Assembly (NCBI RefSeq): GCF_035083965.1
Contig: NC_089732.1
Location: 7,379,383 to 7,443,382 of the forward strand
Direction: 5' to 3'
DNA from: Branchiostoma lanceolatum
Lineage: Eukaryota > Chordata > Leptocardii > Amphioxiformes > Branchiostomatidae
DNA: 64,000 bases
Under the pieces are notes generated by a model. That model was not told the DNA's origin. It made no database searches and saw only the letters and a program-made list of their open reading frames with translations. Of this stretch, positions 21,848-34,803 are shown in pieces. Numbering within the stretch: the stretch's first letter is position 1; every line of letters begins with the position of its first letter. The translations under genes were made by a program, and so were the position numbers.

Positions 21848-24536
21848 CAAGCAGATGTTAGGGTGACGGTTCGTAATGTTTTCAGAGTGACGGCCGGACT
21901 TCTCTGATAGTCCCTTACCCCATACAAGCAGCTGAATAGTTGAGTAAAAGGTAAATATGTGAAGGAAATGCGGATAATGTCCAAAAACATCCTTAATCTA
22001 CTCAATACGTACAATACATGATGTATTCGCGAATGTAGGTGGCGCTTTGACGGGCTGACATGGTGTTACGTAGTGCCTGGCGCGGCGCCTATCAATTGAT
22101 TCTTTTTATGTCAACTATTATATTAAAGGGGATTCTAGATGTATGTGAGGATGTCTGGGCCTATTTGGGACAGTTTTTACAGGCTTTAAGCCTAATCTCT
22201 TGTACACATACACATTTTATAAGTCGAGACTATATACCCTATTGGAGCCTCCTCTGCAGTACCGCTCCCGACCGTATCATGAAAAGTGACAAAGGAGACC
22301 GCCAAATTGCAAAATTTCCGTCTTTTCGGGGATGGGGAAATCGTGAAAGACTCGTAAAGGGGTTTGAAGTTTTGAGACTTATTTGACCTTGAACTCGGAA
22401 CTGCGACCATGTGAAACCAAGAATTACGATATTTTAGACATTTAGCCAAAAATCACATGTTTCCCTCTCAGTTCACCAATTGTAGTGGTCGAGTCTACAT
22501 TTCCTGTACATTTTCGCTTTGTGAAGAGCGACCACATCCAAAGTTCAATCGTACTTTATGAAACAAGAAGACTTGGAGCGGTTGCAACGATTGTAACAGT
22601 TGCAACGTTGTTTATTTCTGTTTGTCTATCAATAGGTCCAATTTCCTTTCAAAAAGCTGTAAGATGTACATGTATGTATTGCTAAGCAGTGGAATTGTGA
22701 ATGCTATGGTGGTTATTATCATAATCTATTCGTTTAGATACGGATGCCAGCCAATATGCATGTAGTTGTTTTGTCGGGCATTGCATTTTATATGTTGTAT
22801 ATGTTGTACCTGATTATGCATTTATGCCATAGAAATAGCTAACGTTTATCACAGTAGTTCAGTGACTTCAATTTGTTGCTGGAATACTGATGTTGCACCG
22901 TTGTTTCATAAACAATGCGCCATATCGGACCACAAACAAAAGTTTTAGAGTCACAAAGCTTAAAGAGAGCTACTCGAAGCCACAGGTACCTAGGTATGAC
23001 AGTTCTTGGGTATGTTGTACGAATGACAACTACCAAGTGTCGTCAGTCCAGTGTGTCTGGAGTTACCTGTAATCCAGACAAGATGGCTGTTGTTGTACTT
23101 TGTCTCGATGATCAGTGATTTCTTCAAGGAAGCTCACTTCAATCTTATAAGCGAAGACTATAAACATACTATGATATAGTTTTGCTATCATCACACAGAA
23201 AACGTTCCTTTGGCTTTGCTGTTTATTCTCATATACTCCCTGCCATGGGGGAAGTAGTTTTAAGACAACATGTTCCCTTGATTAAGTAAGCCACAATTAA
23301 GTGAGCCACCGATCTTTAAGCATAGCCATCTTGCATTAGGCTTGGCCCTACACTTGGTAGGCTAGCTGTAATTCTGAAAGAACAACACACCGCAAAATTA
23401 TCAACTCTGATCTGATGACCAGAGTAGTTTTGTTTGTGGTCTGATATGGTGCCTTGTTTATCAAACATCAGTGCGACATCAATATTCCAGCAACAAAAGT
23501 CACTGAATTACAGCAATAAACTATTTCTATGGCATAAGTACATCATGAAGTACAACATTTCACATGGAAAATAACATTTTCCTGATAAAGCAACTTCATC
23601 TCTTAGCTACAAGCATATTACATGAATAGATTATGATAATAACCACTATAGCATTCACCGTTGCAGCCTCAAGTCACCAAAACACCTTACAGCATTTTGA
23701 AAGGAAATTAGATCTTTTGATCAATAACAGACATGAATACGTTGCATTTGTTCAACGTCTTCTTTTTTCATTGTTTAGGATTGAACTTGGATGCGGCCTT
23801 TCAGAAAGCGAACATTTACAGGAGATGCACACTTTACTGCTTCTATTGTTAAAATGCAAAGGAATTACGTAATTTATAACCAAATATCCCATTGCATTTT
23901 TGGCGATATGTCTACAATACCACAATACTTTGTTTGGCGTGCACGCAGTTTCAAGTTCAAGGTCAAATAAACCTCAAAACGTCAAACCCCTTTGCGAGTC
24001 TTTTGCGATTTGCTCATTCCTGAAAAGACCGAAATTTGGCAATTTGACGGTCTCCTTTGTCACTTTTCATGATACGGTCGGGAGCGGTTCTGCAGATTAG
24101 GCTATGATAGGGTATGTAATCCCCACTTGTAATATGTGCAGATTTAGAACACAGTAGGCATAAGGCCAGTAAAATGTTCCCAAATAGTTCCAGACATCTT
24201 AACAAACATCTAGAATGACCTTTAAAACACTAATTGACATATAAAAAGAATCGATTTGTAGGCGCCGCGCGAGGAGCCCATATAACATGATGTCCACCCG
24301 TCGAAGCGCCGCCTACATTCTCGTGTACATCGTGTTTTGTACGTAATGAGTATTTTAAGGATATATGTGGACATCATCCGTTTTCCCTTAACAACTTTTG
24401 CCTTTTACCCAACTTCTCACCTGCTTATTTGGGGTAATGGACTGTCAGAGAGGCCCGGCTGTCACTCAGAAAACATTACGATCTTTCACCCCAACATCTG
24501 CTTGGAGACCTTAGCCGAAATCTCTAAGCAGATGTA
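21848..24536. repeat. Long foldback repeat, arms about 1.1 kb
   Basis: The left arm (about 21848-22957) and right arm (about 23415-24536) are reverse complements over most of their length, estimated by eye at about 80 percent identity with small gaps. Matching landmarks: GGCGCGGCGCCTA near 22081 with TAGGCGCCGCGCGAGG near 24260; the stretch around 22262-22330 with 24010-24085; GGTGGTTATTATCATAATCT near 22710 with its inverse near 23635; GACCACAAACAAAA near 22930 with its inverse near 23435. The centre of about 450 bases is unpaired. The last part of the right arm is partly duplicated at 24541-24620. No transposase frame is seen. It may be a non-autonomous foldback transposon or two inverted copies of one element. 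Confidence 0.8.
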
Positions 24537-24717
24537 AGGATATGTAAGGATACTGTTTTCCCTTGACAACTTGGTCCTTTTACTCAACTGCTCATCTGCT
24601 TATATTGGGATTATCCCGTTGCTAAAGAATAGCAGTAAGTCTGCACCTGACCAGGACTGTAAGTCCTACATTCACCAAGATTTCATTTTGTAGAAATGAA
24701 GTAAATAATTACGTTGA

Positions 24718-25010
24718 TGAAGGTTAGATATCCATGGAGGTATTAAGATACGCCAAAAATAGTTACTCAAGCAACTGGATAAAATTTCGAGACAGTCAGA
24801 CGTTTCAGACAGCATCCGCTATCTTTTGTCAGTGACTAAAGAAGGATCTGGTATTCTGGTAGAACTAGGATTTATACCAAAAGTCTGAATAATGTTAATG
24901 AAGGGAAGACAATTTCAGATGGTTCAATAGGAAAGATAGCGGATGCTGTCTGAAACGTCTGACTGTTTCGAAATTTTATCCAGTTGCTTGAGTAACTATT
25001 TTTGGCGAAG
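24718..25010. repeat. Inverted-repeat element, family A, long-armed copy
   Basis: Arms of about 75 bases at 24752-24826 and 24934-25008 are nearly perfect inverted repeats, starting CGCCAAAAATAGTTACTCAA and ending TTGAGTAACTATTTTTGGCG. The loop is about 105 bases. Upstream GATGAAGGTTAGATATCCAT matches the flank of the copy at 6640. No coding potential. Confidence 0.85.
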
Positions 25011-25455
25011 TAAATAATTGTTAATCGTATTTTGCAATAAGAAACATGACACAATACAACATGTAGTTGACATAAAAATCCTGTATTTCAAATCTCTTGA
25101 TGGTTGACATTGTCACAGAGAGAGGTAAAACAACAATGTACAACAGAAATAAATCCACAACATGTCCCATCTATATATCAAAGGAAAAGGCAAATAGAGA
25201 TAATCTAAAACACCCTTTACAAATCATATTCCTATAGAATTATTCCATTTGGGCAAGCAGGGGCTGCTTTTACAGTGAGATGTCTACATACAAATATGTA
25301 CTGGGCAAAAATTTCATTTCTGAAATACATCTGAATGAAATAACAGAAAGGAAAGCTGATGACACATTTTAACTTAATCCTTGACAGAAAAATATCCTCT
25401 ACTGACATGGCAAGAACACTGGGTCTGTTGTTTTGAAAGCAATTTCAGTCATAGT

Positions 25456-25580
25456 ACATGTATTATGCAAAATAACAGTAACTCAAACAACTGTATAATC
25501 TATCCAATTGCTTGTCAGTGAGTAACTTTTATCTTGCATATCTTACTACCTGGATGTGTAACTTTCATCAACATAGTAAT
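25456..25580. repeat. Degenerate family A element
   Basis: Contains AACAGTAACTCAAACAACTG and, inverted, CAATTGCTTGTCAGTGAGTAAC, followed by GATGTGTAACTTTCATCAAC, the inverse of the flank seen at the other two copies. Diverged but recognisable. Confidence 0.6.
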
Positions 25581-27602
25581 GTAGTTCATAACTAAACAGG
25601 ACATGGTGGACTATACAGTGTAACTCAGCATATATAGTTGAGCTAGGTTCTTAGCTGCTTGCGGTGGTCGGAAACTATTGAAATTAAAACCTGACATATT
25701 TCTTAAATATAACAGCCTTTTCTTCTGCACACTTATCACCAGATCATCCTTCTATCTTATCTAAACCTGAGAACTATTAGAACTATCACCTCACGCTTAA
25801 CACTTTCTGAACAGAGCAAACATGGTCTATTGTAGGCTAGTCAGATGTCTTTACAAAGTTATTAATAAGTATTAACTCAGAGGCAAAATACCTTATAACC
25901 CAATACACATACAATGTTGGACAGCTTTCACCATATTTCATCTGAACAGAGGTCTAGTTATCTAACATAGTTCTATCAAACTATCAAAGAATAAATACTC
26001 AGACTTTATGAAATCTCAAACTTCCTAAATATACAGATATGAGCCAAGATTGCTTAATATACATTGTATACTTTAGAGGAACACAGCTGCAGTACTTGTC
26101 ACCTTCAAGTCTTATGAGTTGAATGGATAGGAGTATCTATGTTGAACTTCTTAAGATAACTGCACCTATCAGAGCCCCTTATGGGATATTCACTCACACT
26201 GCAGATTAAGCCATTTAGGAAATTCAATATATTCAATATATTCACAAGTGCATAGTACAATATACCATCATACAGGTACAATCACCATCATAACACCCTG
26301 AACTACAAAAATACTCTCCTTCTCCTTGCACAAATACTACCTTTGATACAAAGAACCAATTCAAATCTAGATATTTTTTTTACATCTTGAGAAGCTGGCC
26401 TTACTTTTATACTTTGTTGAAAAATATTCTGAATTTTTCCATCAAAATATATTTCTTTTTCTCAGAATTTAAAGTAGATCTGCCAGGTACAGATTGTGCA
26501 TAGCAGCTATTCCTGTTTGAGTTTAAGTACTAGTAAACATTAAAATCTCTTCTCTCATGTAACTGGAAGAAACAATTATTACTTCAATGCACAAATACTG
26601 GTCCCTCAAAGGCCACTAAGTTAATTCAGAACAGGGTAATGCTATCTTTAAATATGATGACTGACTGTGAGTTGGATTGAATTTCATACATTTTTATCGA
26701 TACATCTGATGTTGGCTAGAAGAAGGACTGGTGACACAATAATAGTTTTACAATTACCAATTTTGGCATTATATTTCAATTTCATAACTTACAACAGAAA
26801 TCATCACTCTTTAGGATTGTTGGAAACACAATAGTGATTCTAGTACATAAAGCAGTTACTGTACTAGAATCACTTAATGTGATTCCCCACACATATAAAC
26901 TCCTTCACTGATATGTCTTAGTTCATGAGAATACAACAGTTTTAATGGATCAGTGAGAAGTCAAACATAAATGGAAGGCTATAGATCCAAAATATTTTCA
27001 ACATTCAAGTGTCTATGATACCAAATATACAAAAAAAAATCTCACAAAAACAGCTACAACTCCAGAAACAATACTATGTATAGGATTTATCGACAGGCCA
27101 CAAATTCAGACTCCTATATTTTGTATACATGGTAGTACCTGAATCCAGACTCAGTACATTCAGCCTGGCTTTCTTTCTTTCTTTTGGAAAATTTACACAC
27201 TGCTGTGCTGAACACACTTTAAGGTTCCATGTTCAGCTATAGGACACAATGGGCCAGCCTAAATGTATCCCATAAGCCACTTCTTCCCATTTGGAACCAA
27301 CAAATGCAAATTTTCTCTATAGAAAGACTTGAGGTAGGCTGGAGAAGATTGTCATGATCATGTTTTATCTAAATTTACAACAATATATTATCAAACTACT
27401 CAATGAATTTCCTATGTTGGTTGTAAGACCAGAGATTCTCCCAATGATTGTCATTGGCATTTTACAGAACAACTTAAAAGAAAAACTACAAACAACTACT
27501 TTACATGTGACTAGACTAACTAATAATCACCCCACAGTTCGTACAGTTCCTTCTCTTCAACCCCCCTAAACAAGGTGGCTTATGGGATACATGAGGACTA
27601 GT
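25581..27602 (-). other. CLIP4 3' UTR or intergenic DNA
   Basis: AT-rich stretch after the CLIP4 stop on the minus strand. No gene and no clear AATAAA were found on that strand, so the 3' end is not assigned. A small inverted repeat (GTGATTCTAGTAC / GTACTAGAATCAC) lies at about 26834-26873. Confidence 0.5.
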
Positions 27603-30600
27603 CTATTGTATGAAGGAGGAGGACATGTCTGTACTGTGGCGGTCGGCTCGCACCCCCGGACCAAAGCCCTTTTGGTCTCTCCCACCCAGCAGCTTGGTGC
27701 CGTTGATCCCGCGACATGTCACGCGGCTCGGTCGGACCAGCAGCCCGTGGTTCGGTTTGCAGTTGAAGTATCGCGTTCCCTTCACAGAGCCGTCATTTTT
27801 ACCTGCAATACATTCATTAAAGGTTATTTAACGCTTCAAAAGGCAGACACATTCCAATGATATAACATGATAAAAGAACATACTGTACTACTACAAAGCT
27901 AACAATTAGTTGGTAGATATTTCATCTTACTATTCTCTTTAAAAGTAAAAGTTAATTGCAAAGACTAACAACATTGACTCTGTTGTAAGAACAGCAAATT
28001 CGACCTGGGAAAATATCCAATTCTATGTGTTTGAGAGATTAGGACTTACTTTGGTCAGGTGAATTTAAGTTTTTGTCATATGGCTTTACTGCTAGTTTGG
28101 AGTTTTCTTTACATATAACATTGACCTTGTGAAATGTATTCTAGCATAATTTCTACTTCCTACATGTTGAGTTAGTAATTGTAAAGCATGTTCGAGTTTG
28201 TTAAAAAAAACTGAGTACCTTTCGGAGCTCTTAGTTCCACACCCAGCCACACTCCTTCAGCGAAGTCGGCTGGTCCGATATAGCGGATGGTTCCCAGCTC
28301 ATTAATATTCGAGACCAGCACTGTCATCCCCTCCGTCAGGGCAAAATCCACCGGACCCGAGCCGCTCAGGGATCTCTTGAAGGGGGTGGCCTTGGCACTG
28401 AGGAATTACAATATCAAAGTTAATCTTATCATCACTTTTCAGTATTTTGTCAGCCTGGTATCCAAACCTATAATAGCTCTCAAGTCTCCTCCCCTCAAAT
28501 ACTACATGTATTTGGGGAGAGGAGACTCGGGAGCTAGAAAAGGTTTAGATACCAAGCTACATTTTGTGACCTACAATTTCTTTGTTCACTTGTGGACTAC
28601 ACGTACCTAAAAAACCTTAAAAAATGACCAACACTTTTTTGTATCGTCCCTATCCACCATGTGATCAAATGTATGATATGATGCTGTGTTACTAAGGTTT
28701 GGCCATTGCTAGACTAAATTGAGCGAATCCCGTATTGACTTGCAGCTTGTACTTACTGTACAAAACTGGTGTTTTACACCTAAAGACAGCTTACCATTTA
28801 GATATATATATATGGCCTCCGTCGGTCAGTATGTGAAACAAACAAACCAAATTCTATTCATCTATCTTCCTAATAGTATTATTCTAAATGCTGAAATACA
28901 AGATAGCTTCCTGTGACATATGAGTGAAATACCAATCAGACAGGTGAAAATTGAGTGTCTATAATAACGAACAATATGGCGGCTGACCTGCGCTGTAGGA
29001 GGATTCTGTCTCTTCGCGGACTGCGGCCGCTGTAGGACGCGCTGCTGGCCGTGCGGTGGACGGACGAAACTGTCAATCAAAGATTACAGGTGTGTTACAG
29101 GAACAAGATTTCAACCAATCAGAAATTCAGAAAATGTTGACCTTGACGGAAGTTGACCCTTTTATATTTTGACTTTGACTACTTACTCTCACTTCCCACA
29201 CTTGACAAAGATTCCATGGACCCCATGCGGGAGGGAGTGGCTCTGGAAACAAAAGGAACCAAACAAAACTGAAGCATATGAAACAAACTTATAACAATCA
29301 TATTAGGTAACTGAAAAAAATCCAATGATAAAAGGTATTTTCTATGTTTGTCACATAACTGGAACAAGTAAACAACAAAATCCAAAGTGTACATTCTAAC
29401 CAAAAACACAAAGAAGGATAGTTTGTAAGAAAAAGTACACTGCAAGTGCAACTTGTAAAGTAGTCTGACATCCCATGATCAAAGAGAATTCATCAATTTC
29501 TGCAACCGCTTTATTTTGGGCCCCAAAACTACTTCAGACAATCCTTCTGCCTCCAGGACCTGGGCTGTTGTTTCTGCCTTACCTTGTGACCCTGGAGGGA
29601 GGTGCAAACACCCCCTTCATGGGTTCACAGCTGAAGTACCGTACTCCTGACACGGAGCCGTCGTTCTTCCCGCGGGGTTTGTCTAACTCCACTCCGTACC
29701 ACCAGCCTGGAGAAAACAAAGGAACACAAAACGTCGTTTGTAAAACAGTAGGTTTAACAAAACTCAGCTTAAATATCTACCTCGATATTAGAAATGCTTT
29801 TGGTTTTTCTGTTTTAATTGGATTTTGTTGGATTCTTATGCATGAATCTTTATACATGGGGAAGATAGAGACTGTAATAGATCCTGTTGGGTGTAAAAGA
29901 TGGTGTACCAATGAAGGAGAAATCACCCCCTAGTTGCTACATTTCCTCACCCTTACCTGGAGCAAAGTCAGTCTTCCCACTGAACCTGATGACCCCTGTC
30001 CTCTGACCTGCCACAATGACCCTATCTCCGACCTCCAGCTCTCCTGGCTCAGAGGTCATACTTGATGACCTCTTCCGAAGTCCTGGAGGCAAAAGAAAAA
30101 TTGCATTTTAACCTGCTAGGAAGATGCAGTGATTATCATACTGGTGTCATAATACATGTGTAGCAATGTACCAACAAACCTCGTCCATATGAGACAAACA
30201 TGAACTTGTTTTTTGTGTTCAATGCCAGTTAGCTATAATTTCTAATAGTATCTATGGACAAATTGTCTTCCGCAATAACTTGAATTATCATTGAACAAAA
30301 AAGTACTTCCTCAAAGCTAAGATGAAAAATCTGCTTTATTGCATATTGGAGAAGAACTATAGTATAACAGCAGTTGCCTATCTGTCTACTAAGACAAACA
30401 CATTTTCCAAACTTAACATTGACTTTGTAGTTTCTTCATGTTTCATGTCCCCACCTGTTTCCACCCTAGCGGTGACGTGTGAGAAGTCCATCTTCGGTGC
30501 GGAGAGTCTGCGGCGCTGCGGGGTGGAGGGGCGACTGCCCCGGGGGGTGGTGGAGGGTGAGTTAGATTTGGAGATCTTGGACAAGGGTGCAAAGATACCT

Positions 30601-33600
30601 GTGGGGAAAATAGGAAATGCAGCAAACAATTAAAATGCATGCAACGTGTAAAACTCATAACGAGCAGAATGTTCACATACAAAGACCACTACTTCATAGT
30701 TTTTGCACAAGGAGAAAGCTTCTTCTGAGATACGTTTTAAAGTCTGATTGTACATTTTTCATTTTGAATATATACGAAGGTTTGAATATATGCCGTTGTT
30801 GCATTAAGGAGAAAGGCTAGCAACCCCTCCCTGTAAAAATATGTCCTGCTACTGAAACAGCAAGGAAACTTGCTGCCGTATGTGCCACTAGGCACTACAA
30901 GGGTCTGAACATACGAAACAAATTATCCAGTGATATCCCAACCATATTTATGATTATAGTTATAGCAAAAGACCCACCATGTTTAGGGGCACATTTGAAG
31001 TAGTAGATCCCACCAATACTGCCATCGTTTTTCCCCTCAGGCTCGTCCAGCTCAATCCCGGCCCACACGCCTGACGCAAACTCTGTTGTACCGCAGAACC
31101 GCAGCGTGCCCATCTGCAAAAATGTGCAAAATTCTTCATTATGACCATCTTTGTGGTAGTAAAGTGGTCTTTCCGTTGACAATCATTTCTAAACAATGTC
31201 ATACACATTTTCCCGACTGCTCATTTCCATGTTGCGCATCTCGCAAAGTTTGTGCACAATTTAGTTGACCTTTTATATGAACATACTGTACATACATTCA
31301 AGTGGACTCAAATTCTATTATCTTTTATGCTAAATTGAATCAAAAGCTAAACCCATTTCAATTTTCAATAGATATAGAATGCATTTAACACATCGACTTA
31401 AATTTTCTCCATGATATTACATGATCTTTGATTATGAAATATTATGCTGCGGTTGTACTTGCCTTTACTCCTCCGATGATGACCCGTTCCCCCAGTTTCA
31501 GCCCCCGTGATGACAGCAACACCTTCCCTGATACAGTCTCGTAGCTCGGCATATCGTACTGCGTAGTGTTTTTCTGCGATGACAATGGCTCTGCGTCCTT
31601 CAGCAAGATCCGCATCTTTGTGGCAATAATGGCAGTTTCTGATGTGGCATCGAGGCCTGATGTGTCAGGGATGCATTCTAAAGGCGTGTGTCCAGCGCTG
31701 TCTTTTATCGTCGGATCGGCGCCGTGTTGGAGGAGGCAGCGGGCAGCCTCGAAGCAGAGGTTTGTGGTAGCGATGTGCAGGGGTGTGCCGTTGTCATACT
31801 CTTGACATAAGTTATCTACATCTGGAGCAAAGAGACAGAGAAGACAGCTACAATAAGCAGTGAACAAAACATCAGAATCCTCCTACTAAAGTTCTAGTCA
31901 CTAAATATTGTTGAAATCCACTGAGAAAATCTTTATTACACGAAACAGGGGGTGCCCTATCATAAGATGTTTTAGTATTTCTTAAGTGTATGACAGCTGT
32001 GTAACTGCTTCGTAAGGCCGTAGATTTTGCAGTATGAGATTCCGCTAAGCAGTGCCCTCCATTTGACACCAGTATTATCATTGTTAAAGTACTATTTTTG
32101 AAAAAAACAATGAGAAAACTAGATGAATATGCACAAGTAGATGTTTTTATGCAAATGAGAGCTGTGTGCATGGACTTAGGTTTATTTACCTTTCTAATCA
32201 GCATAGTCAGTGGTAACAAACACAGCGTGTTACTAATAAGATCAGAAAAAATGTCTCAACTTAGGGTACGCCTCAACTTAGGGCACTTCGTTACTTCAAA
32301 CAGTGAGTGTCAGGATCACCTAACTTGTATTTGCTCAACCATAACAAAATTTTACTGTTCTTTGGGGTAATCATAATGTAAACAGCATCTCCTACCCTTA
32401 TTGCAGTGAATGTTATTTGTTTGCAAACGTTTAAGAATATAATCCACCGGTTGTACACTGTCTAAACAGTCCGTCATAATGTTCCATACACATGTAGGTC
32501 ACAGTTGTTTGATTGGTGCAAACATTCGGTACAAAAGTTCGTAACGGAAGAGTGCTGGGTTTTCAAACAAGCAACACGACAGCGACATGTGATTGCGACA
32601 AAGCCTAGCAACAGAGAAAAAATCAAACCCTGGCAGAGAATGGCACATTGGGGGTCAGCGTGGTGTAAAGAAGTAGTTTGCTTTGTAGTCATGTACAGAT
32701 AACACATGCAGCATGGAATGGCCAGGAGTAAATAAAGCAGTTGTTGACACCTGTTATGTTCACACAGACTCACACAATTATCCCAGCAGTGTTTAAATTT
32801 TCCCAAAACAAGAACCGGTTAATATAAAAATACAACCCTGAAAAAAAATAAAAATACAACCCTAAAAACGGCTCCATAGCAAAAATCAAATGTTCTTCCA
32901 AAAAAGCTATGAATAAAATTTGTACAATTCTGATTAATGATAAACTTGAGGTGCTTCAAAAATGCAATGAAACATGCACACTGTGACACACACAACTTGT
33001 TATAACTGGTAGGACAGATTAAACAAGTAAATGTTACCGAAGCTCCCAAAGTAAAAGCGTAGAATCAGGTGGACGGGGATGCTACTCCAGACCATCCCCA
33101 TACTGATACACCTGACACAGGTGTTACCAACAGGTGTCAATAACAGGGGAGACAAACAATCTGCATAATTATGGACCAATCATCCAGGTTTGTACTCACC
33201 TGTTACTTTTCTACAAACCAATACCTGAGTTTTCTGAAGTATACTAGGCATTCCCAGAAACACTACTCACTTCATAGATCCAATTTAACTCACAATTTTG
33301 CGCAGCTACTAATGATTGTGATTACAATAATAATGATAATAGTACTCAATTTCACACATTGTAAATATAAGGTAGTACTAATACTACTACTATAACTTTA
33401 CAGTGATTATGTTTGCAATTCTCTCACCAAAAAGCTGGTACATGCACAACAAGATCTTCCATTCATGAAACACAAGCCAAGATGCAAAATGGATGTCATA
33501 TCTAATACATCTTATAAAGCATTTTAGAACCCCTTACCTCTCCCACCAGATGCCTTTAACAGCATGCTGATAAGTACAGCCACGTCGAAGTACGCTGCAT

Positions 33601-34803
33601 AGTGGAGGGCGGCCATGTTGGTCCATCTGGAACGGATTCTGACCTCTGCGCCTTTGGAGATCAGAAGCTCTGCCAGTCTTGACGCTTGAAACGCAGACAG
33701 ATGTTGTTAAAACTACAGTGAAATGCATTTAAGTTCATGGAGGTTTAATGTTTGCAGTTTTTTGCGGTAACCTCTTCACCGCAAACTTACAACACTACAA
33801 CACTGCTTGTTCTGTTCTGCACCACGAACACTCCATTTCCTCCCTACTGAACTTAAATGCATTTTACTGTATCTTGGACTTATGATTTTCACTTTACCCT
33901 ACTAGTACTAGTACAGTATGTGCTTTACTATGCATTTTGAAGCAGATGCTACTTTGATTTTTTTTTCATTTCAAATGTTTAGAAACAGAGACAGAAGAAA
34001 ATAGAGTTTTCCCTTAAAAGTCACCTGCTTCAACGCTGCCGATCCCAGTAGCACCTGCCTTGCACGCATACTGCAGTAACGTCATGTCAGTCAACCCATC
34101 ACGATCGTTCACATGGGCTCCCCTTCTCAGGACCTGAAAAAAAAAATGTTAATCTACCACAGTGGCTACTAGGTTATCGTTACAGTTCTTTTGGATAGAA
34201 GGGGTACGAAAAGTTACCAAGAAAGTTGGCTACAAGAATAAACAACAAGGCTGATCAAAATGAAAACAGGGGGCTGGGAGGAAAACTTGCATCTGACTAT
34301 ATTGAAATTCACTTTCTGAAACTAACAACTAGTAAAGGTGTACAAACTATTCCTTCAGAACTTGTTTTTCTGCTCATCATTACTACTAGCGTGTCCAAAT
34401 CTGAAAACCAGCATTAATTTCAATAAATTAAATAGACTGTTGATTGATTAGTCAGTGTTATGAGTCTCTGTAACTTTCTCTCTATACTTCATGCAAATCT
34501 ACGAACCTCTTCTCCGAGTACGTCTATCCTCCGCTGCACCTGCGGCACCCACTGTCTGATGATGGCGAAGATCTGACTGACAGACAGGTTCATGTCCTGC
34601 AGCAGCAGCTGGCACCCTGGGCAGTCCGGGTCGAAAAACGTCAGCTCCAAGTCGCGACATCTTTCGCACAGGGGAGCGTCGGTGGCGCGGTGGATCATGG
34701 GCCGCTCACGTGGAGGGACAGAGAAGTTGGTGGGGGACAGCTCGCCATTTGCGTGTCCGTTCTGCTGCGTCTCGGACTCTGCCTTGTGGTCACCCAGCGC
34801 CAT
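27603..34803 (-). CDS. CLIP4: CAP-Gly domain-containing linker protein 4 (three CAP-Gly domains, ankyrin repeats)
   Basis: Microtubule-binding linker of the CLIP3/CLIP4 (CLIPR-59) family. Exons in transcript order: 34803-34507, 34133-34025, 33684-33538, 31821-31463, 31113-30978, 30598-30455, 30082-29957, 29706-29583, 29242-29187, 29069-28988, 28397-28219, 27802-27603. Together they give 652 residues with every phase closing. The N-terminal segment ends in the family motif [11 protein letters not shown]. Ankyrin repeats span about residues 100-270 ([17 protein letters not shown]). CAP-Gly domains lie at about 292-358, 413-480 and 545-620, and each keeps GKNDGS, the tubulin/EB tail-binding loop. 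Serine-rich linkers join them. Three CAP-Gly domains and the ending [15 protein letters not shown] point to CLIP4, not the two-CAP-Gly CLIP3. Intron 4 appears to use a GC donor (see findings). The start is the only ATG that fits the first exon, which has a spliced 5' leader. Confidence 0.95.
28452..28558. repeat. Short inverted-repeat element in a CLIP4 intron
   Basis: AGCCTGGTATCCAAACCT at the left and AGGTTTAGATACCAAGCT at the right, with CAAGTCTCCTCCCCTCAAAT pairing with ATTTGGGGAGAGGAGACT across a TACAT loop. A hairpin of about 107 bases, imperfect, without coding potential. Confidence 0.75.
31822..33537 (-). other. CLIP4 intron between ankyrin exons
   Basis: Intron of 1.7 kb. At about 32160-32250 it holds a sequence around GGTTTATTTACCTTTCTAATC that matches, inverted, about 63400-63500. 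The rest shows no gene. Confidence 0.55.
32160..32250 (+). repeat. Dispersed repeat shared with 63400-63500
   Basis: The block from GCATGGACTTAGGTTTATTT through ATAAGATCAGAAAAAATG is matched on the opposite strand near 63400-63500. The reading frame through the block ([11 protein letters not shown]) is also similar in both copies, hinting at decay from a coding transposon, but no domain can be named. Confidence 0.55.
33714..33872. repeat. Inverted-repeat element related to family B
   Basis: Starts ACAGTGAAATGCATTTAAGT and ends ACTTAAATGCATTTTACTGT. The interior has TTTGCGGTAACCTCTTCACC followed by GCAAACTTAC, as in the family B copies. Lies in a CLIP4 intron right after an exon acceptor. Confidence 0.7.

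Noticed and set aside
22060-24205. Small open frames within the long foldback
   Set aside because: Mirror-image frames in inverted arms with stops and no transposase motif.
29475-29933. 152-codon plus-strand open frame in CLIP4
   Set aside because: It overlaps the second CAP-Gly exon on the opposite strand, with no domain of its own.
27603-34803. Identification as CLIP3
   Set aside because: Three CAP-Gly domains and the C-terminal GINGTKL block match CLIP4.
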